Counted from the stretch's first letter, positions 36,341 through 50,218 are shown. The stretch is 64,000 bases of DNA from Azadirachta indica (GCA_022749755.1 CM040443.1:15701744-15765743), one strand, 5' to 3'. The notes: generated by a model from the letters alone, not told the origin. A program made the numbers and translations.

Positions 36341-36568
36341 GAGAATTACTTGAGGTCAATTTAAGGTATCAGGGATTGTAAATGGTTCACCTTATAGATA
36401 GTTAAAAACCCTAAGGTGAACTAAGTCTACATATTGGCAAACTAGACTTGAGGTAGAACACTCAATACCTTAAGACCATACGTAAGGAGGTCAAGTCATT
36501 CCATCCTTAGCTCAGGTTGAGGAATCATACTCTAAGAGGGATAAGTGAATAATGGATAATGGGGTAGT
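36341..36568. other. Spacer before the copia element
   Basis: Possibly the upstream edge of the integrase fragment. GTAGT at 36564-36568 is the left target duplication of the copia element. Confidence 0.4.
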
Positions 36569-38171
36569 TGTTAGAATAGTGCCTTAAGAGTTGGATAAAT
36601 TTCTGTAATTTAGACATTAATAATAAATAAAGTTGTTATTTATTCAAACCCAAATGTGATTGTATCAATAATTAGAAGGCTCTAGAGCTTATTCTTTGAT
36701 AAAGTTATATATATATATTATATATATATATATATAAGATATATTTGAAGTACAGAACTTAATCATCGCTCAAAATTGGTTCACAACCAATAAACGAAAG
36801 CTGGGCATTTTGTTTGGATAAGGTTGTAGTGTTGCTTGTCTTCAATGAGAAAAGGTAAGTCTCTAACTGTTTGAAGTAGTGGCTTCAAAACAAAGGCACT
36901 CTTGTATTATTAGAATGCAATGAATATGACTATATAAAGGTTTAAATCATTTGGTGGAAATACTATAACTGAATGTAAATCTCTTTACCTGAGCACTATA
37001 GCATCTTTACTTACATCTTATGTGGGTAGTGTACCTCTAATATATAGGCTATGGTTTTTACTAAAATAAAAAGTAACACCATGAGATTAACAGTCAATAC
37101 CTTGGCTAGTTGGGATTGTAAGATATATATTCTAGTAGACACTATTTCATAGATATGCAATTCATGACTTCGAAAGGAATGCAAAATACCACCTTGATGG
37201 TTTGATAAGGTTTCAGTTAAGAAAATGTTAGCTAAGTGTTTAGCGAAGGACTTTACTAAACTAAAATTTATCCTATTAAATCTTAACCTAATTAAATGGT
37301 GTAAAACTACGATCAAGGAATGAAGATGTAATTGCAAGGGTAAAATGATAAATTATACTTAGTTCCAACTAATTGTATTCTATGAAGGGTAGTTAAGGTA
37401 ACCTATTAGTCAATAGATAGAGCTTTAAGATATAATTTAATAAATTAAATTGTAAAACTTTTTATAAAAAATATTTAATTCAATAGTGTAACTTTAGGCT
37501 TTTAGTGAAATGGGCCAAAGCTAATAAACAATGCCCACTACAATTATGAGATAATAGGATACTGGAAAAAAGTCTATTAGAGCTTGTTAATTGAATATGT
37601 CTATCAAGATCTTTTAAGTAACTACAATTTTGTAAGTAAGAACAAGTAGAATGAAAGAGAAAAATATTTAATTTAATTGGATTAATTGGAGAATTAATCC
37701 TAGATATTAAATTAAATAGATTGGGCCGATTATTAAATTAGTAAAAATAAATTTAAAATTAGATCTATTGAATTGAGCCAACTATTTAATTAATAAGATT
37801 AATTTAATAAATGGGCTTAAGTGAACCTAGATTAATTCAAGCCCAAAAGCCCAAGTCCAATTCATTTTAGGGTTAAGGTTTGGTAGAACACTATAAAAAG
37901 AAGTTAAAATGTGTATTAAGGTAAGAAGAGAGCACACTCGTCATTTTTGGCTTATTATGTTTGTTTTAACTATTCTTTTCTTCGAGTCTAGTTTTACAAT
38001 TGATGCCCATATATCAAGTTCTTGCACAAAGAAGCAAACATACTTGGGAATCTATGTAAGTGAGAAAGCACAAAGATTCAATAGTTTTTGAAAACTATGC
38101 CCTCGAGGTCCTAATCCCAGAGACGCTTTTGTTGTGGATTTGATCCAAATTTCTCTTTGGGTTTTCCAACA
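36569..38171 (+). repeat. 5' LTR of the copia element
   Basis: It starts TGTTAGAATAGTGCC and ends TTCCAACA just before the primer site. From 37141 onward it matches 53099-54139 closely ('actatttcatagatatg', 'gatgcccatatatcaagttc', 'gtggatttgatccaaatttc'). It contains a TA microsatellite at 36707-36745 and a likely TATA element (cactataaaaagaag) at about 37890. Confidence 0.8.
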
Positions 38172-38185
38172 ATTAGCATCAAAGT
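38172..38185 (+). other. Degraded tRNA-Met primer-binding site
   Basis: ATTAGCATCAAAGT sits where ATTGGTATCAGAGC is expected after a copia LTR. The differences are transitions. Confidence 0.6.
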
Positions 38186-39389
38186 AAGGTTTCTCCATTA
38201 GAATGCGTAGAGCTATTATTTTCAATACTTTATTCTTTGTGCTTTACATGTTATAATTATATTATGAGATAATTGGATATAAATCTTATTGCATATAATT
38301 ATATGATAATTGCAATGGCTGGGCATGTTTTTATGGCAGATATTTGGCTTTGGATCTTTGATTGTATTTTTTGTTAATTGGATATGTAATTTGAACAGTG
38401 GCCTAAAAGCCATTTAATTATCCTCAATGTATGTAAATAATGTGTAAACATGGAGAGTAAACATGGAGGATAAAGAACGCATGTAGATCTAGACAAAGGA
38501 GTGGGGTGGCTAAAGGGAGAGCACACATGAGATGTGTGCAAACCCTAGGGGCCAAACCCTAGGGAGGACGTTTGGGGCCAAATTATAATTTTTAAAACAT
38601 CAGTCTTCTAGGGTGAAACTAAAATTTACAAATCTACGAAGTATTTGTGAAATATTTTAAAGTTTTAGGATAGCTTTGTAATAGTTCACTGTTTATACTT
38701 ATTTTTCAAGATTATGAATTTTGGAAAATTTCTTTGATTCCATAGACATATTCAAAGGCATGGAAGTCATCAGGAAAGATCAAGACCTTATGTATTATTG
38801 TAATATATCAAGAAAGGGCCAAACATGTTACCACATGTATGATATAATATTTTATTGTGTTTAATTGTTAAATGAAAATAAAATTGATACATGTCACATG
38901 ACATATAGAAAATAAGGAAAGTCACATCATGCATTACAAAATGTACATGCATTCATGCATAGATTTCAATTAATGAGATCAATTAGAATAAATAATTTAT
39001 ATATTTATTAAGTGTTTAATAAATAGCATATAAATTATAGAACTTAATTAATGAGATTAATTAAAGTAAAATTCCAAAAGGTTTAAAATGATTGCGTAGG
39101 AGAAGGTTTATTAAATTAATCTATATCCAAATAATCACAAATTAAATTGACTCTATCTAGAAGATTAGATTTTAACTGGGATGGTTTGTGACCCCTCCAT
39201 CCTTTCTTGGGAATTTCTTTGAAAAACTCTATCTAAAGAAACACGGTTTTAAGTGGGAACTAGCTATGACCCCTCTGATCTTTCCTAGGAGTTGTTTGAA
39301 GCGTGGTGGTTTGATGTTGGATTAAAAAAACCTTAAGCTTTCGTTGTTGGTCCATTTGATGTATGATTTATAGGCCTCGTTTTGACATT
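38186..39389 (+). other. Copia untranslated leader, first part
   Basis: No ORF recognised. The leader continues at 43924-44290 on the other side of the inserted gypsy derivative. Confidence 0.5.
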
Positions 39390-40881
39390 TGATATCTTCA
39401 TTCTTACTACATAATTATGCTTAGTTTATCCATCATTTAGTAGATTACTTAGGATTGTTAAGTTTGTTTTAAGTATTTATTTTCTTTTTAAGCATTTTAA
39501 TTTTATTTATAGGTGTTGAAGTGTTTTAATGAAAAACCTAAAAGCACGTCTGCTAGCCTTCTGTAGATACCAAACAATGGGTGTCGAAGGAAAACCACAA
39601 AGCTTTGTTCACGAGGACCTAATTGCAAGGAACTATGGACTACATTACAAAAGTTTCAAAGCTAGGAAACAAGCATTGTGTGCAAGCCACCAACCTAGTG
39701 TGTGCACGCCCGTCTAATGCCACCACTAGAGCAAGTTACACAAGTATCTCATGAAGCACCAAGGCCATTTTGGCAGTGGAGGTGGGGCACGCACACCATG
39801 CCCTTGCACGCATATGTAATGTGGACCCCAGATGTCATTTTTAGCCAATTTTGACCCTTAGATCAACATTGATGGTTGGATTTAGCTCAATTCTAGGTTT
39901 TTATACTTTCCAAGGATTAGCCTCTGTTATCCACTTTTGGGGAAAAAGAGTTTTAGAGAGGGAAAACAAGGAAGAAGGGAATTAAGCTAAAGAGACAAGG
40001 AAGAATCAAGAGCAAGAAGAAGAAGGAATTCATTAATTATTGAAGAGTAGAACTCTCCACATCTAGTTTCAATTCTTTCCCTTTTTTATTTCATCTTGAA
40101 TTGAACAATTTATGTATTGAATTGAATTATGCGTTTGATTGTTAAATTTTTTATGATTAAAACTTTAACTCAATTTCATGTGTGACTAGATTTATTTTAT
40201 AGGGTAATAATTTAATCTATTGGAAACATCCATTTTCTGATATTATGTTACTTTTTTATTTAATATATATTATTGAGTATTTATCATGATGTTTAATACT
40301 TTTAAATATTTAACTAGTATTTGAATGAACTATAAATTGACATGAACTAAGAAGTGAATGTCGTGTCTAAATCATGTGATAAATGTCATAACTTGCATAT
40401 TAAATAGAGATGTACCAATATGATTTATGCAGTTTAAATTTAAATTATCATTAATTATAATGCGCTTTCACTTAATCAAATTTATGTAGAGATATAGTAA
40501 ATTTTTAGGTGTAGAGTAATTTCAATTGATATCGAGAGAGACTGTTAAATAGAAGAGGATAATTAACTGGTAATACTAGTATTAAATTAGAACAATATTG
40601 ATTAAAGAATTTCATGCAACTAATTAAAATGAAATCATTCACCCTAGATTTTTCATTTATTGAATATTTTAATTAATTTGTTAAACAGTTTGATTTTGTT
40701 GATTTTATTTTCTCATTCAAATTAACAATCAATTTCTTTAGATGAATTTAAAATTAATCACCTTCTGTAATTAATTAATTAATATTCCTCATGAAATCGA
40801 CATCCGTCTTACACTATGTTACTTTTTACAATCTCATGCACTTGTAGGTATCGCGCAACACTCTGCACGAATCACACAACA
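39390..40881 (+). repeat. 5' LTR of the gypsy derivative
   Basis: Includes a GC-rich leader-like stretch at 39690-39850 that the 3' LTR lacks, and an AGAAGAAGGAATTCAT run shared by both LTRs (40016 and 43073). The short + strand frame at 39529-39717 lies in the LTR and is not considered a gene. Confidence 0.8.
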
Positions 40882-42658
40882 AGTTTTTGATGTCGTTGTT
40901 GGCGTCTCAATATATACGATGATCATTTAAAGCCATATTTAGATACATTTGAAAGAGTTACAATGGATCTTACTTTTGGGAGTCACCTAATACTTAGAGA
41001 TAAAGAATTGTTCGACTGAAGACACTAAATTTAGTTCTACTTGGGAGGCAACCCAAGGTTTCTGAGAAGGAGAAGATGAACTTTGTGATGCTTGAATAAA
41101 TTATTCAAATCAGGTTCTATCCTTTCCTTTTCCTTCTCTTTGCATTTTTTATATTTTGTCTGCTTCCAACTTAATCTATTCATTACATGATCTTTAATTT
41201 CGAACATTGACGATAATGTTAAGTTTAAGTTTGGGGGTGGAGTTACTTGAAGTAGATTTTGTGGTAATTTTTTTTTCATTTTTGTGATACTTTTTCATGT
41301 TTGTTTCTTATTTTTGAGTCAATTCCTTGCGTTATGAGAAGTTTGTGGAAATAAATTAGGCATGACCAATTTAAAGTGATGAGATGCTAAGCATATATCA
41401 TAATTTTATCCTTATTCTAACTATCTTTCATTTGTTCGTGCTCATAATATATATGCACTTTATGTCAAAACTGATCAGAATCTTGATTTGATGAATTCGC
41501 ATGGTTAGAATATTATATGCAAGATAATATAGACGCATGTGACCTTTTTAGTGAGCTTTCATCCCTTTGTGTATTAATTCTGAGTACTATATGAATAGTT
41601 TATATCTATTCTTGTTATCTTTTCATTCTAGTGACCTTATTATGCTTTATTTTGTCTCTTTAGCTTAATTGCTTATGTTTTAGATGTAAGATTGCTTGTA
41701 TGACACATGCGAAAAGATTCTAGACCTTGTTTGAATCGTTTAAGTCTTTCCAGCTAACCTTATGCATGCTTCCCTAGTTAACCACCTTGAGTATCAAATT
41801 AATATATTTTTCCTTTATAAAACCGACAATACCCAAATCCGATAGGTAAAAATATTGTCTTTATCCTTGCGAGAGTTTCTGAGCTATCCTAGAAATATAC
41901 TAATGTATGCTTTAAAATAAATTGAAGGGTTGTTACATGTTATTTATGTGCTTATTGTCAAAAAAAAGCTATATTAATTGACGCACACTTAAAAAAAAAA
42001 AAAAGAGGAGAAGAAAAAGAGAAAAGAAAAAAATCGAAAAAGGGAATAAAAACGCATAGCCTTAATTTTTTTGAGTAACTGGGACTCTTGCCCAATAAAG
42101 CAATGAGCGCTTACGTTGAGGTAAAATAAGGCAAAAACATGAAAAAGTTGTGTTTCGAAAAGAAAAGAAAGGTGAAAATGAATGAGTAATGGTGAGCTAT
42201 ATTGTTAAGAGAAAGTTGAGGGTGGATGATAAAAGCATAGGTTTGAAGTTTCTAAAACTTTGATTTATTTTTAATCAATTCCTTGTTGTAACTATCTGAC
42301 CCATTAACCTCATTACAACCTAAAAAAAATAGTCTTATGTTGATCTTATGCGTTGTGTAATTAGTCTGCATCCATTTCCATGAAAATCAAGTTAGTAGTA
42401 TTCCTTTCACGAGATCACCATCATCACATCAGAAATAAATGATGATCAATTTTTGACTACCACACACTACACATGAACTTATCAAGTGAAACTTTGTTAA
42501 TAGTTGAATACTTGAGTGATTGAGTTTATATCTTATTGCATTCTCATTAGCTATGAATCCATTAAGTAAGGAAGCTACTTTATGTTGTTAAGTCTTTTAA
42601 TTTTTTGCTTTTACTTGAGTACAAGCAAACAATAAGTTTGGGGGTATCTGATATCTTC

Positions 42659-43923
42659 ATTTTTGCTAGATAATTATGCTTAGTTTATCCATCATCTAGT
42701 AGATTACTTAGCGTTGTTCAGCCCACTTTGAATATTTATTTTTCTTTTTAAGTATTTTAATTTTATTTGCAATTGTTAAAGTGTTTTAATGCAAAAGACA
42801 TGGAAACAGAACCTAAAAGTATGTTCGATAGCATTCCATAGATAACGAACACCAGGCGTGGAGCTTTATTCATAGGGACCAAATTGCAAGCAACTATGGA
42901 CTAAATTGCAAAAGTTTCAAAAGCTAGGATGACTACATTTAGTTAAGTTATAGGTTTTCATACTTTACAAGGATTAGCCTTCATTAGCCATTTTTGGGGA
43001 AAGAGAGTTTTAGAGAGAGAAAACAAGGAGAAGGGGAATTAAGCTAAAGAGAGGGAAAAATCAAGAGCAAGAAGAAGAAGGAATTCATCAATTCTTGAAG
43101 AGCAGGACTCATCACATTCAATTCTTTCCCTTTTTAATTTCATCTTGAATTGAACAATTTATTTATCGAATTGAATTATGTGTTTAATTGTTAAATTTTT
43201 TATAATTAAACTGGAATTTTGTTTTAGTATGGATATATTTATTTTCCAAAGTAATGATTTAATCTATTAGAAACGTCTATTTTTTGATATTGTGTTATTT
43301 TTTATTTAATATTTAGTAGTGAGTAAGGTTATGATGTTTAATGCTTTTAAATATTTAGTCAGTATTTGAATGAACTGTGAACCGATACAAACTGAAAAGT
43401 TAATATCATATATAAACCGTGTGATACATACCGTAAATTACATATTAGACAGAAACATACTAATATGATTTATGCAATTTAAATTAAAATTATTACCAAT
43501 TGTAATGCGCTCTTACTTAATCAAATTTACATAGAGATATAGTAAATTTTTAGGTGTAGAGTAGTTTCAATTGATTTCAAGAGAGGTTGTTGAATAGAAG
43601 AGAATAATTAAGTAGTAATATTAGTATTAAATTATAATAACATCAATTGAAGAATTATATGTAACTAATTAAGATGAAATCATTCGCCCTAAATTTCTCC
43701 ATTTATTGAATCTTTTAATTAATTTGTTTAGTTAATTTTTGTTAATTTTATTTTCTCATTCGAATTAACAATCAATTTCTTAAGATAAATTCAAAATTAA
43801 TCACCTTCGGTACTTAATTAATTAACACTCGTCGTGGGATTGACGTCCTTCTTATACTATATTACTTATTATAATCCCGTGTACTTGTGAGTATCGCGCA
43901 CACGCTATATATATCACACAACA
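42659..43923 (+). repeat. 3' LTR of the gypsy derivative
   Basis: Shorter than the 5' LTR by about 230 bp, mostly through one deletion near 42930. Otherwise it is collinear. Confidence 0.8.
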
Positions 43924-44290
43924 ATGCTCTCTTCTTTGTAGATAAGGTCATGTTCCCTGAAGGAGGGCTTATGGTAGTTGTCTTCAAGAGTGGATCTCCT
44001 CTGTGATGAAACCATTCCTAGAAGCCCTTAGTGTTTTCTCCTAAAGAGATCTCATTTTAAGGCAAACTTCGAGTTGGTGGAAACAATGGTCATACACTCA
44101 ACTTAATTTCTGAAAAGAGATTCCCTAAAAAAAATTTTCATTAATTAGGGGCTAAAAATATGGTGATTATTATTGTTAAAATATAAGTTATTTTGGTAAC
44201 TACATTTGCATTTTGTATCCCACGAATCATGTAGCAATATTCAAAAGGTATAATATAGTTACTAATAAGGTTGTATGTTTAATTTCATAA

Positions 44291-45170
44291 ATGAATCCAA
44301 TTGCACCTATTCTTAAAGATCATGTGCTCTATGGGAAAAACTATGCAAAATGGAAACTTAATTAGGATATTATGCTCTCATTTGATAAAATCAAATGGGT
44401 GTTGACTAATCCAATCCCTGATGTTCCTACTACTGAGTCAACTGCCGAGGAAAGGCAACATTACAACCTTTGAAGGAATGCAAATGAAACTGCCAAGTGT
44501 TAAATACTAGTCTTTATTAATGATGTGCTTTAAGCATAACATAAAGACATGGACAAATGCATATGATATCATGTATCATCTTCATGAGATGTTTGGTGAT
44601 CAAGGATAGAAAGCCAAAAGAGAGGCTTTTTAAACATTCATTAGCCCTAAGCAAGGCCTAAATAAGCTAGTTAGGGACCATATGTTGACAGTCATCGATA
44701 CCCTCAACCAGGCTTAGGTTTTAGGAGCAGAGATAGATGCGGAGTCCCAAATAGATATGATCATAGGGTCTTTGAACAACACTTTCAATCAATTTAAGAT
44801 TGATTATGACTTAAATCAGAAGGTGTATACTTTAGAAGGGCTAATGAAGGACATAGAGAAGACTGAGGAAATTCTGCTTAGCAAAGGGAAATAGGTCAAA
44901 AGGCTGAACCTTTCACTTCTCTGATTTCAAAGAAATCATTTAAGAAACGAAAGAAAAGTAAAAGAAGAAGAAGAAAATTACTCTTGCTCCTAAGAAAACA
45001 GTAGCCAAGAATGAAAACAAGTTGAAAGGCAAGTGTTTTCACTACGGCAAGGATGGACACTAGAAAAGGAATTGTCCTACCTATTTAGCTTAAAAGAAGG
45101 CCACAAAAGGTAACGAACTCTTTCTTAAAACATGTTTTGTGGAAGATTCTATAAACACTTGGATTATAGA
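44291..45170 (+). pseudogene. Copia gag relic with CCHC knuckle
   Basis: The start codon at 44291 opens MNPIAPILKDHVLYGKNYAK, then a stop where W would be expected, then DIMLSFDKIKWVLT. This is the usual start of copia Gag (UBN2-like). At about 45027-45090 the frame reads GKCFHYGKDGH-KRNCPTY: the zinc knuckle CX2CX4HX4C has its second Cys changed to Tyr and a stop replacing a Trp. The protease entry follows at 45160 (TWIIDFGTTNHICYS, where a D-S-G-A active site is expected and DFGT is read). Confidence 0.8.
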
Positions 45171-45559
45171 TTTTGGAACCACTAATCATATTTGCTATTC
45201 TTACATAAGTTCTAAGTAACTAGGCAAGTAAGTGAAAGGGAGCTAAGCTCAAGGCTAGGTAATTTAGCATCGGTGTATGCTCGTGTGATTGGAGAATTGT
45301 GCATCTATTTTAATAGCTATAGGTTTTAGTTTTGAACGATTATTACTTTGTTCTAGATTTTAAATGGAACTTGATTTTGGTTGCATGTTTATTAAATTCC
45401 AGCTATTCCCTTTCTTTTAGCAAATTTGTTGTTATTAGAAAGAATAATGAATTTATTTGCACTAGATTAATGAGTAATAATCTATTTTAATCAAAACTAA
45501 GGAAAATTCTATAAATGACACTAAGTTGAATAAAAGAATCAAAAGGATCAAATTGAATA

Positions 45560-46016
45560 AAACAAATGAAACATATCTATGACACCTTAGACTAGGCCAC
45601 ATCAATATAAAAAGGATTCAAATGATGGTTAAAAATGAACCACTAAATCACTTAGAGGTTGAAACTTTTCCAACTTGTGAATTATTGCCTAGAAGGAATG
45701 ATGACCAATTGGGCATTCACAGCCAAAGTTTATCGAGCTAAAGAATGTTTAGATTTGGTTCATACTAACATACGTGGACCAACTAGTGTTCAAGCTAGAG
45801 GTAGGTATAAGTATTTCATCACCTTTAAAGATGATTGCTCAAGATATTGATACATTTATCTAATGCATCGAAAATTTGAAGCTTTTGAAAAGTTCAAAGA
45901 GTTTAGGATAGAGGTTTAAAAATAATTAGGTAATAGTATTAAAACACTTTGATCAGATCGTGGTGGAGAATATCTCTAAGTCAATTTGATGAGTACTTGA
46001 GAGATAATGGGATTGT
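45560..46016 (+). pseudogene. Copia integrase relic, first part
   Basis: The frames read LRLGHINIKRIQMMVKNE (the H of the HHCC zinc module) at about 45590. The frame at 45659-45850 gives MTNWAFTAKVYRAKECLDLV then HTNIRGPTSVQARGRYKYFI and TFKDDCSRY, the integrase core with its first catalytic Asp region. The region near 45950 reads RSDRGGEYL, and DEYLRDNGIVS at the end runs into the insertion at 46022. The gene continues at 50219. Confidence 0.85.
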
Positions 46017-46021
46017 CTCAC

Positions 46022-49000
46022 AACTTATTGTTGTTTGTTTTAATTTTAAACTCACTACTATATGAATCGCTTGTAACACAATGAGTATTCTGCGAGGTCG
46101 ATCCCACAGGGAATAGGAAAATTAGTGTTTTGCAACTAGTAGAAATTACGTTGAATGCAATTGAATGGTGATTTGAATAATGAAAAATTAAAATAAACTA
46201 ATAACTTAATGAATTAAAATAGCTAAATTGATTAAATAGATAGATTAGGAAATTTAAATGTTAGGGCTCGAGAATCCTCCATTGATTGTTATATTAAGGA
46301 TATTAAGTGTGATTCAAAAATCATAGAACTTAGGTCAATGATAGTTTTCTTATGTGCGATGAACGTGTTCACGCATCATATTTGAATGCATTCACGCATC
46401 AGTTTTTAATTGATTATGAGTTAATTTTGATGTAGGATTTAACTTGTTTATCGTAGAACTTACAACAACATTTAGTGTGGGATATCATTAACATGCCAAG
46501 AACGCATTAGGTGTTATGAAAACAAGAAAATATTGCATTAAAAGTTAAATTAGTGTGATTATCATGCTAATGCAATTTATTTATATGAGAACCATCAAGG
46601 TAAGGACTTGGTGTAATCCTCAAACCTTGCATCAATGTGTTCTTTAATTAAATAATAGAGATTGTAATTTAATTTTTCGGATTAGTGTAGGTTCTTAGAT
46701 TTGCATTAATGCATTATTCATGCAAAGTCCAAGCTACCATTTCCAAATCATTGAACCAAGTTCAAAGTTCAAGTTAACACTCTCAAATCATTGAGCATGT
46801 GGTAAATGAGTATTTCACTCATTTATCCATTACATTTAAGCTAATATATGTATGCAAGTCCTCAAGCTTTCGTGCCATTTTTATAAAATTGTTGATGTTG
46901 CGTAAAATTGTAGAAAATATCAGCCCAAGGTAATAAGCAACACAAAAATGAGAACTAAAAAGGTGAATCACTAAACGGGGACTAAAACGAGAGGAAATTA
47001 AGGACTTAAATGCAAGACACAAAGAATCAAAGGGATGAAATGCAATACATAAAGACTTAAGGGACTTAACTGTAAAAAGATTGAAGGGACTCAGTTGAAA
47101 ATAGTCAAATTTGGTGCATGGTGCACCCGCGCCCAATAAAGAGACCTCGCTTGTGAAGTAAATCATCACATCTATGATCCAACGAATTGAGAGAGAATCA
47201 ATGAATTCTTTTTCAGAAGCGATTCATCCTTTCTGCCCCACTCTCTTAAGTGAGCAGAAAGAATGGTGCAGGCTCACCAAGCTGTGAGGATTCCACAAGC
47301 AAGAGCGCAGCCACACCAATCCAAGCACATGGCCGCATCGCGACTTTTTGCCCTAGACTGAATTTTAGCCCTTTGATCAGCCTTAAATGGCCAGATTCGG
47401 CTAATCCTAGGTTTTCTTATTTTTAGGACATCAACCACCATATAAAAAGGATATCTAAGAAAGGAAAAAAGAGCTTTTGAAAAGAGAGAAAGGGAAGAAA
47501 AAAGAGAGAATTACTAGAGAGAAATGGAAGAATTCATCGAGCTTGAAGCTTTTGGGAAAAGGCTTGAAGACTTGTTGAAGCTCATCATCTCTAGATCATA
47601 TTCTTAAACTTCTTTATTTTCATTTTAAAATTCATTTAGCTCTTATTGTTGGATTATTGTAAGGAAGATGATTTTTATTATGAACTTGTCGATGATTATT
47701 GATATGTTAAACTAAATTTTTCATGTTCTAAAATTTTGATGTAGCCTAACCCACCATGTTTTGATTAATTAAGAAATTTTTTATTGTTATTAGTTTTTAA
47801 TCACTTGCATTTTTCTTGCACTTAATCCTAATAATTAATTGCAAATGAATTATTTGATTAAACATGGATGAAATAGTACTAGAGATAGTTTAATTTTGTT
47901 CATGAGATTTGAAAAACTCAATTTAATGTATTGAGAGTTCAGAAGAATAGCAATGGCTAGATAATCACATTAATACTTAAGAATCATTGAACCGAGAGGT
48001 GAGTTAGTTCTAAGAGTTAATAAATAGCTTAGACTAAAAGATTGTATAATTAGTTAAGTTAGATAGGGATATCGGCTAGTTTAACTATATATAGGACTTA
48101 GTTCTAAATTCGAGAGAGCGGAATGAGGTTACTTAGAACCTATAATTAGTGTATTGAAAATGAAAACATTGCAAATTTCCAATTAGAAAAAACATGGTGA
48201 AGGTTAGGTGAACTCAAAATCATAAGACCATTTCCATAGCAATCTTTATACAAACTCTCTTTATTAGCTTATGTTTTTTTGACTTTTATTTTGTTAATTA
48301 ATTTAGTTGTTCTTTTTATAATTTTCTTTACATTTCCTTTCTAATGCAACTATTAAGTGTCTAAATAAAATTAATCTACAATAATTGCAGTAGTTAATTT
48401 AAAATTCAAAAACTTAGTCCTTGTGAGTACGACAACCTACTTCTTACTATTATACTATTTATATAACCCCGTGTACTTACAAGTTGCATAGGCACGTATC
48501 AACATATAATGATTAAAGTTATCAATCTCATATTATTCAGTTAAGTAGCATTAATCACTAGGTATAATATAAATGATCAGCACTTTATTAAATTCCATTT
48601 ATCCAAAATCAACAATACCCATAAATTTATACAATCAAGGTTTCATCTTTTAATTCTAATTAAGAGGTTGAGTTATTTAAATACATGACTAAAAACTTGA
48701 AATCACAATAAAAAGAAATAAAACCAATTAGTCTTCAATATCTACCCTTGAACTTGTGACCTTCCTTGCAGAGGCCAAAGCTCTCTTCCCAAAATCCTTT
48801 GCAATTTTCTCCCATTTGTCAGAAACCTATTTTTGCTTTATTAGAAGCATGGCACAACCAAGCCAAGTACGAAAACCTAAACTTTTTCAAATTCAACTGT
48901 CCATGGATGGTCTAAGAGTCAAAAAATGAGTTTATAATGTCATTGGGTTGACAAGGCTGTAAGGGCACACAATATTTGGCAAGGGCGTGCAGATAGGGTA

Positions 49001-50213
49001 CTGAGTGTGGCACGGCTGTATGCTATAGTGATGTGTTGTGACATAGCTACTATCTTGACATATTAAATTCAAGCTCTAGATGTCTAGTTTCCAATGCAAC
49101 AAACGAAACTTGATTTTGAGTTTTATAGATAAAGTTATGATCGTTTTAGTACATCATACTTATCATGTCCATTTCTGCTCCTTTAGCCCGACGTCGACGA
49201 AGAGGCTTACGGATGCTCATTTCTACGCCTTTAGCCTAATGTTGAGGAAGAGGCTTATAGATGTGCACTTGTGATCTTTTTGTGTCTTTTCATCAAAACA
49301 CTTCAATATTGAAATGCTTGATTTCCCTTTAATTGAGCTTGATTATTGACTTTTGTATTGGAATACATACGAAACAAAAAATGCGACTAAAAAATCAAAA
49401 CAAATTAGAAGTAATGCCTAAGGTTAAGGAATAAAAGATATAATAAAGGTGAATTAATGAACGTATCAAATACCCCCAAACTTAACTTTTGCTAGTCCTC
49501 GAGCAAAACTAAAATGGAAAAGTAAATAAACAAAAACTAACTTCCCCACTTCATGGCTTCATGATCAACAAGAACACAAGGATTAAAACTCAATCATTTA
49601 ATCATCCGAGTGCTGACAGTATTTCACAAATTATGCTTGTGTGTAGTATATGTTAGCCATTGATTGATTGTCATCTTTCATATCATCCTTTATATCATCA
49701 GATTATAACATGTATAGACATTTTATCTCTAAACTTCATAAGGATAATCACTCTTAATGAAATGCACACGAAGATTAGGTTATTGCTTAGGTGTATGCGA
49801 GACAAGCATCAAGCTTAGACTTTTAACAGAAAACAAAGCTCCCATATAAGACAAGAAAGATGCTATAGTTCATGTAATGATGGTGATCTCATGAATGGAA
49901 TGTAACAACTTAACTTTCATATCGATCAATGCAAATAAATCATAAAATCACACAAGATCAATTAGGACTTTTCGTAAGGTTGTGTGGCTAGAAGGTAAGG
50001 TGTTTATGAAAGTAGTGGAAAAATTGGTAAGGGAAAGCTAAGAATTCAATGTGCATCTATTATCAAATTCTCCTCTTTGCTTGCAAATATATTTCACAAC
50101 CACACATTCATTTTCACCTTCTTTCTTTTCTTTCCAAAGCACAAAAAACAAGAACTAACACCTAAGATTAAGGAATATAAGACATAAAAATATTTGAATT
50201 AATGAATATATCA
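46022..50213 (-). mobile_element. Minus-strand gypsy insertion in the copia integrase
   Basis: CTCAC stands on both sides (46017-46021 and 50214-50218), and the copia integrase frame continues across it. The minus-strand LTR runs from 49471 leftwards to 46022, interrupted by the solo LTR at 46890-48504. Next to it, on the right, the complement of AAGTTTGGGGGTATT (a polypurine tract, 49472-49486) marks the internal region (to about 50141). The right LTR is reduced to about 72 bp (50142-50213). The internal region resembles the reverse complement of 42330-42650, so it belongs to the same coding-free family as 39390-43923. Confidence 0.7.
46890..48504 (+). mobile_element. Solo gypsy LTR nested in an LTR
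   Basis: The ends form an inverted repeat, TGTTGAT at the left and ATCAACA at the right. It contains a TATA-like site (accatataaaaagg, about 47430) and an A/G-rich leader, as other gypsy LTRs here do (39900-40030, 54960-55050). The surrounding minus-strand LTR reads on across it. A target duplication is not clear-cut (TATAA lies 3 bp off on the left). Confidence 0.6.
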
Positions 50214-50218
50214 CTCAC

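Larger units (their letters stand above)
39390..43923 (+). mobile_element. Coding-free gypsy derivative (LARD-like)
   Basis: Long direct LTRs (39390-40881, 1492 bp; 42659-43923, 1265 bp) both start TGATATCTTCATT and end CACACAACA. A degraded Asp-type primer site follows the first (about 40887-40904, TTGATGTCGTTGTTGGCG). A clear polypurine tract (AAGTTTGGGGGTATC, 42644-42658) precedes the second. The 1.78-kb internal region has no gag or pol, only a purine-rich tract at 41988-42050 and noncoding sequence. It must have moved with proteins from another element. The flanking 5-mers (acatt, atgct) do not match, so the target duplication is lost or an edge is misplaced. Confidence 0.8.

Noticed and set aside
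37909..38091. + strand frame of 60 codons in the copia LTR
   Set aside because: The matching stretch of the 3' LTR (53879 onward) is not open, and it lies in the transcribed leader of the LTR.
46819..47169. Minus-strand frame of 116 codons
   Set aside because: It crosses the edge between two LTRs, is low-complexity and hydrophobic, and has no family signature.
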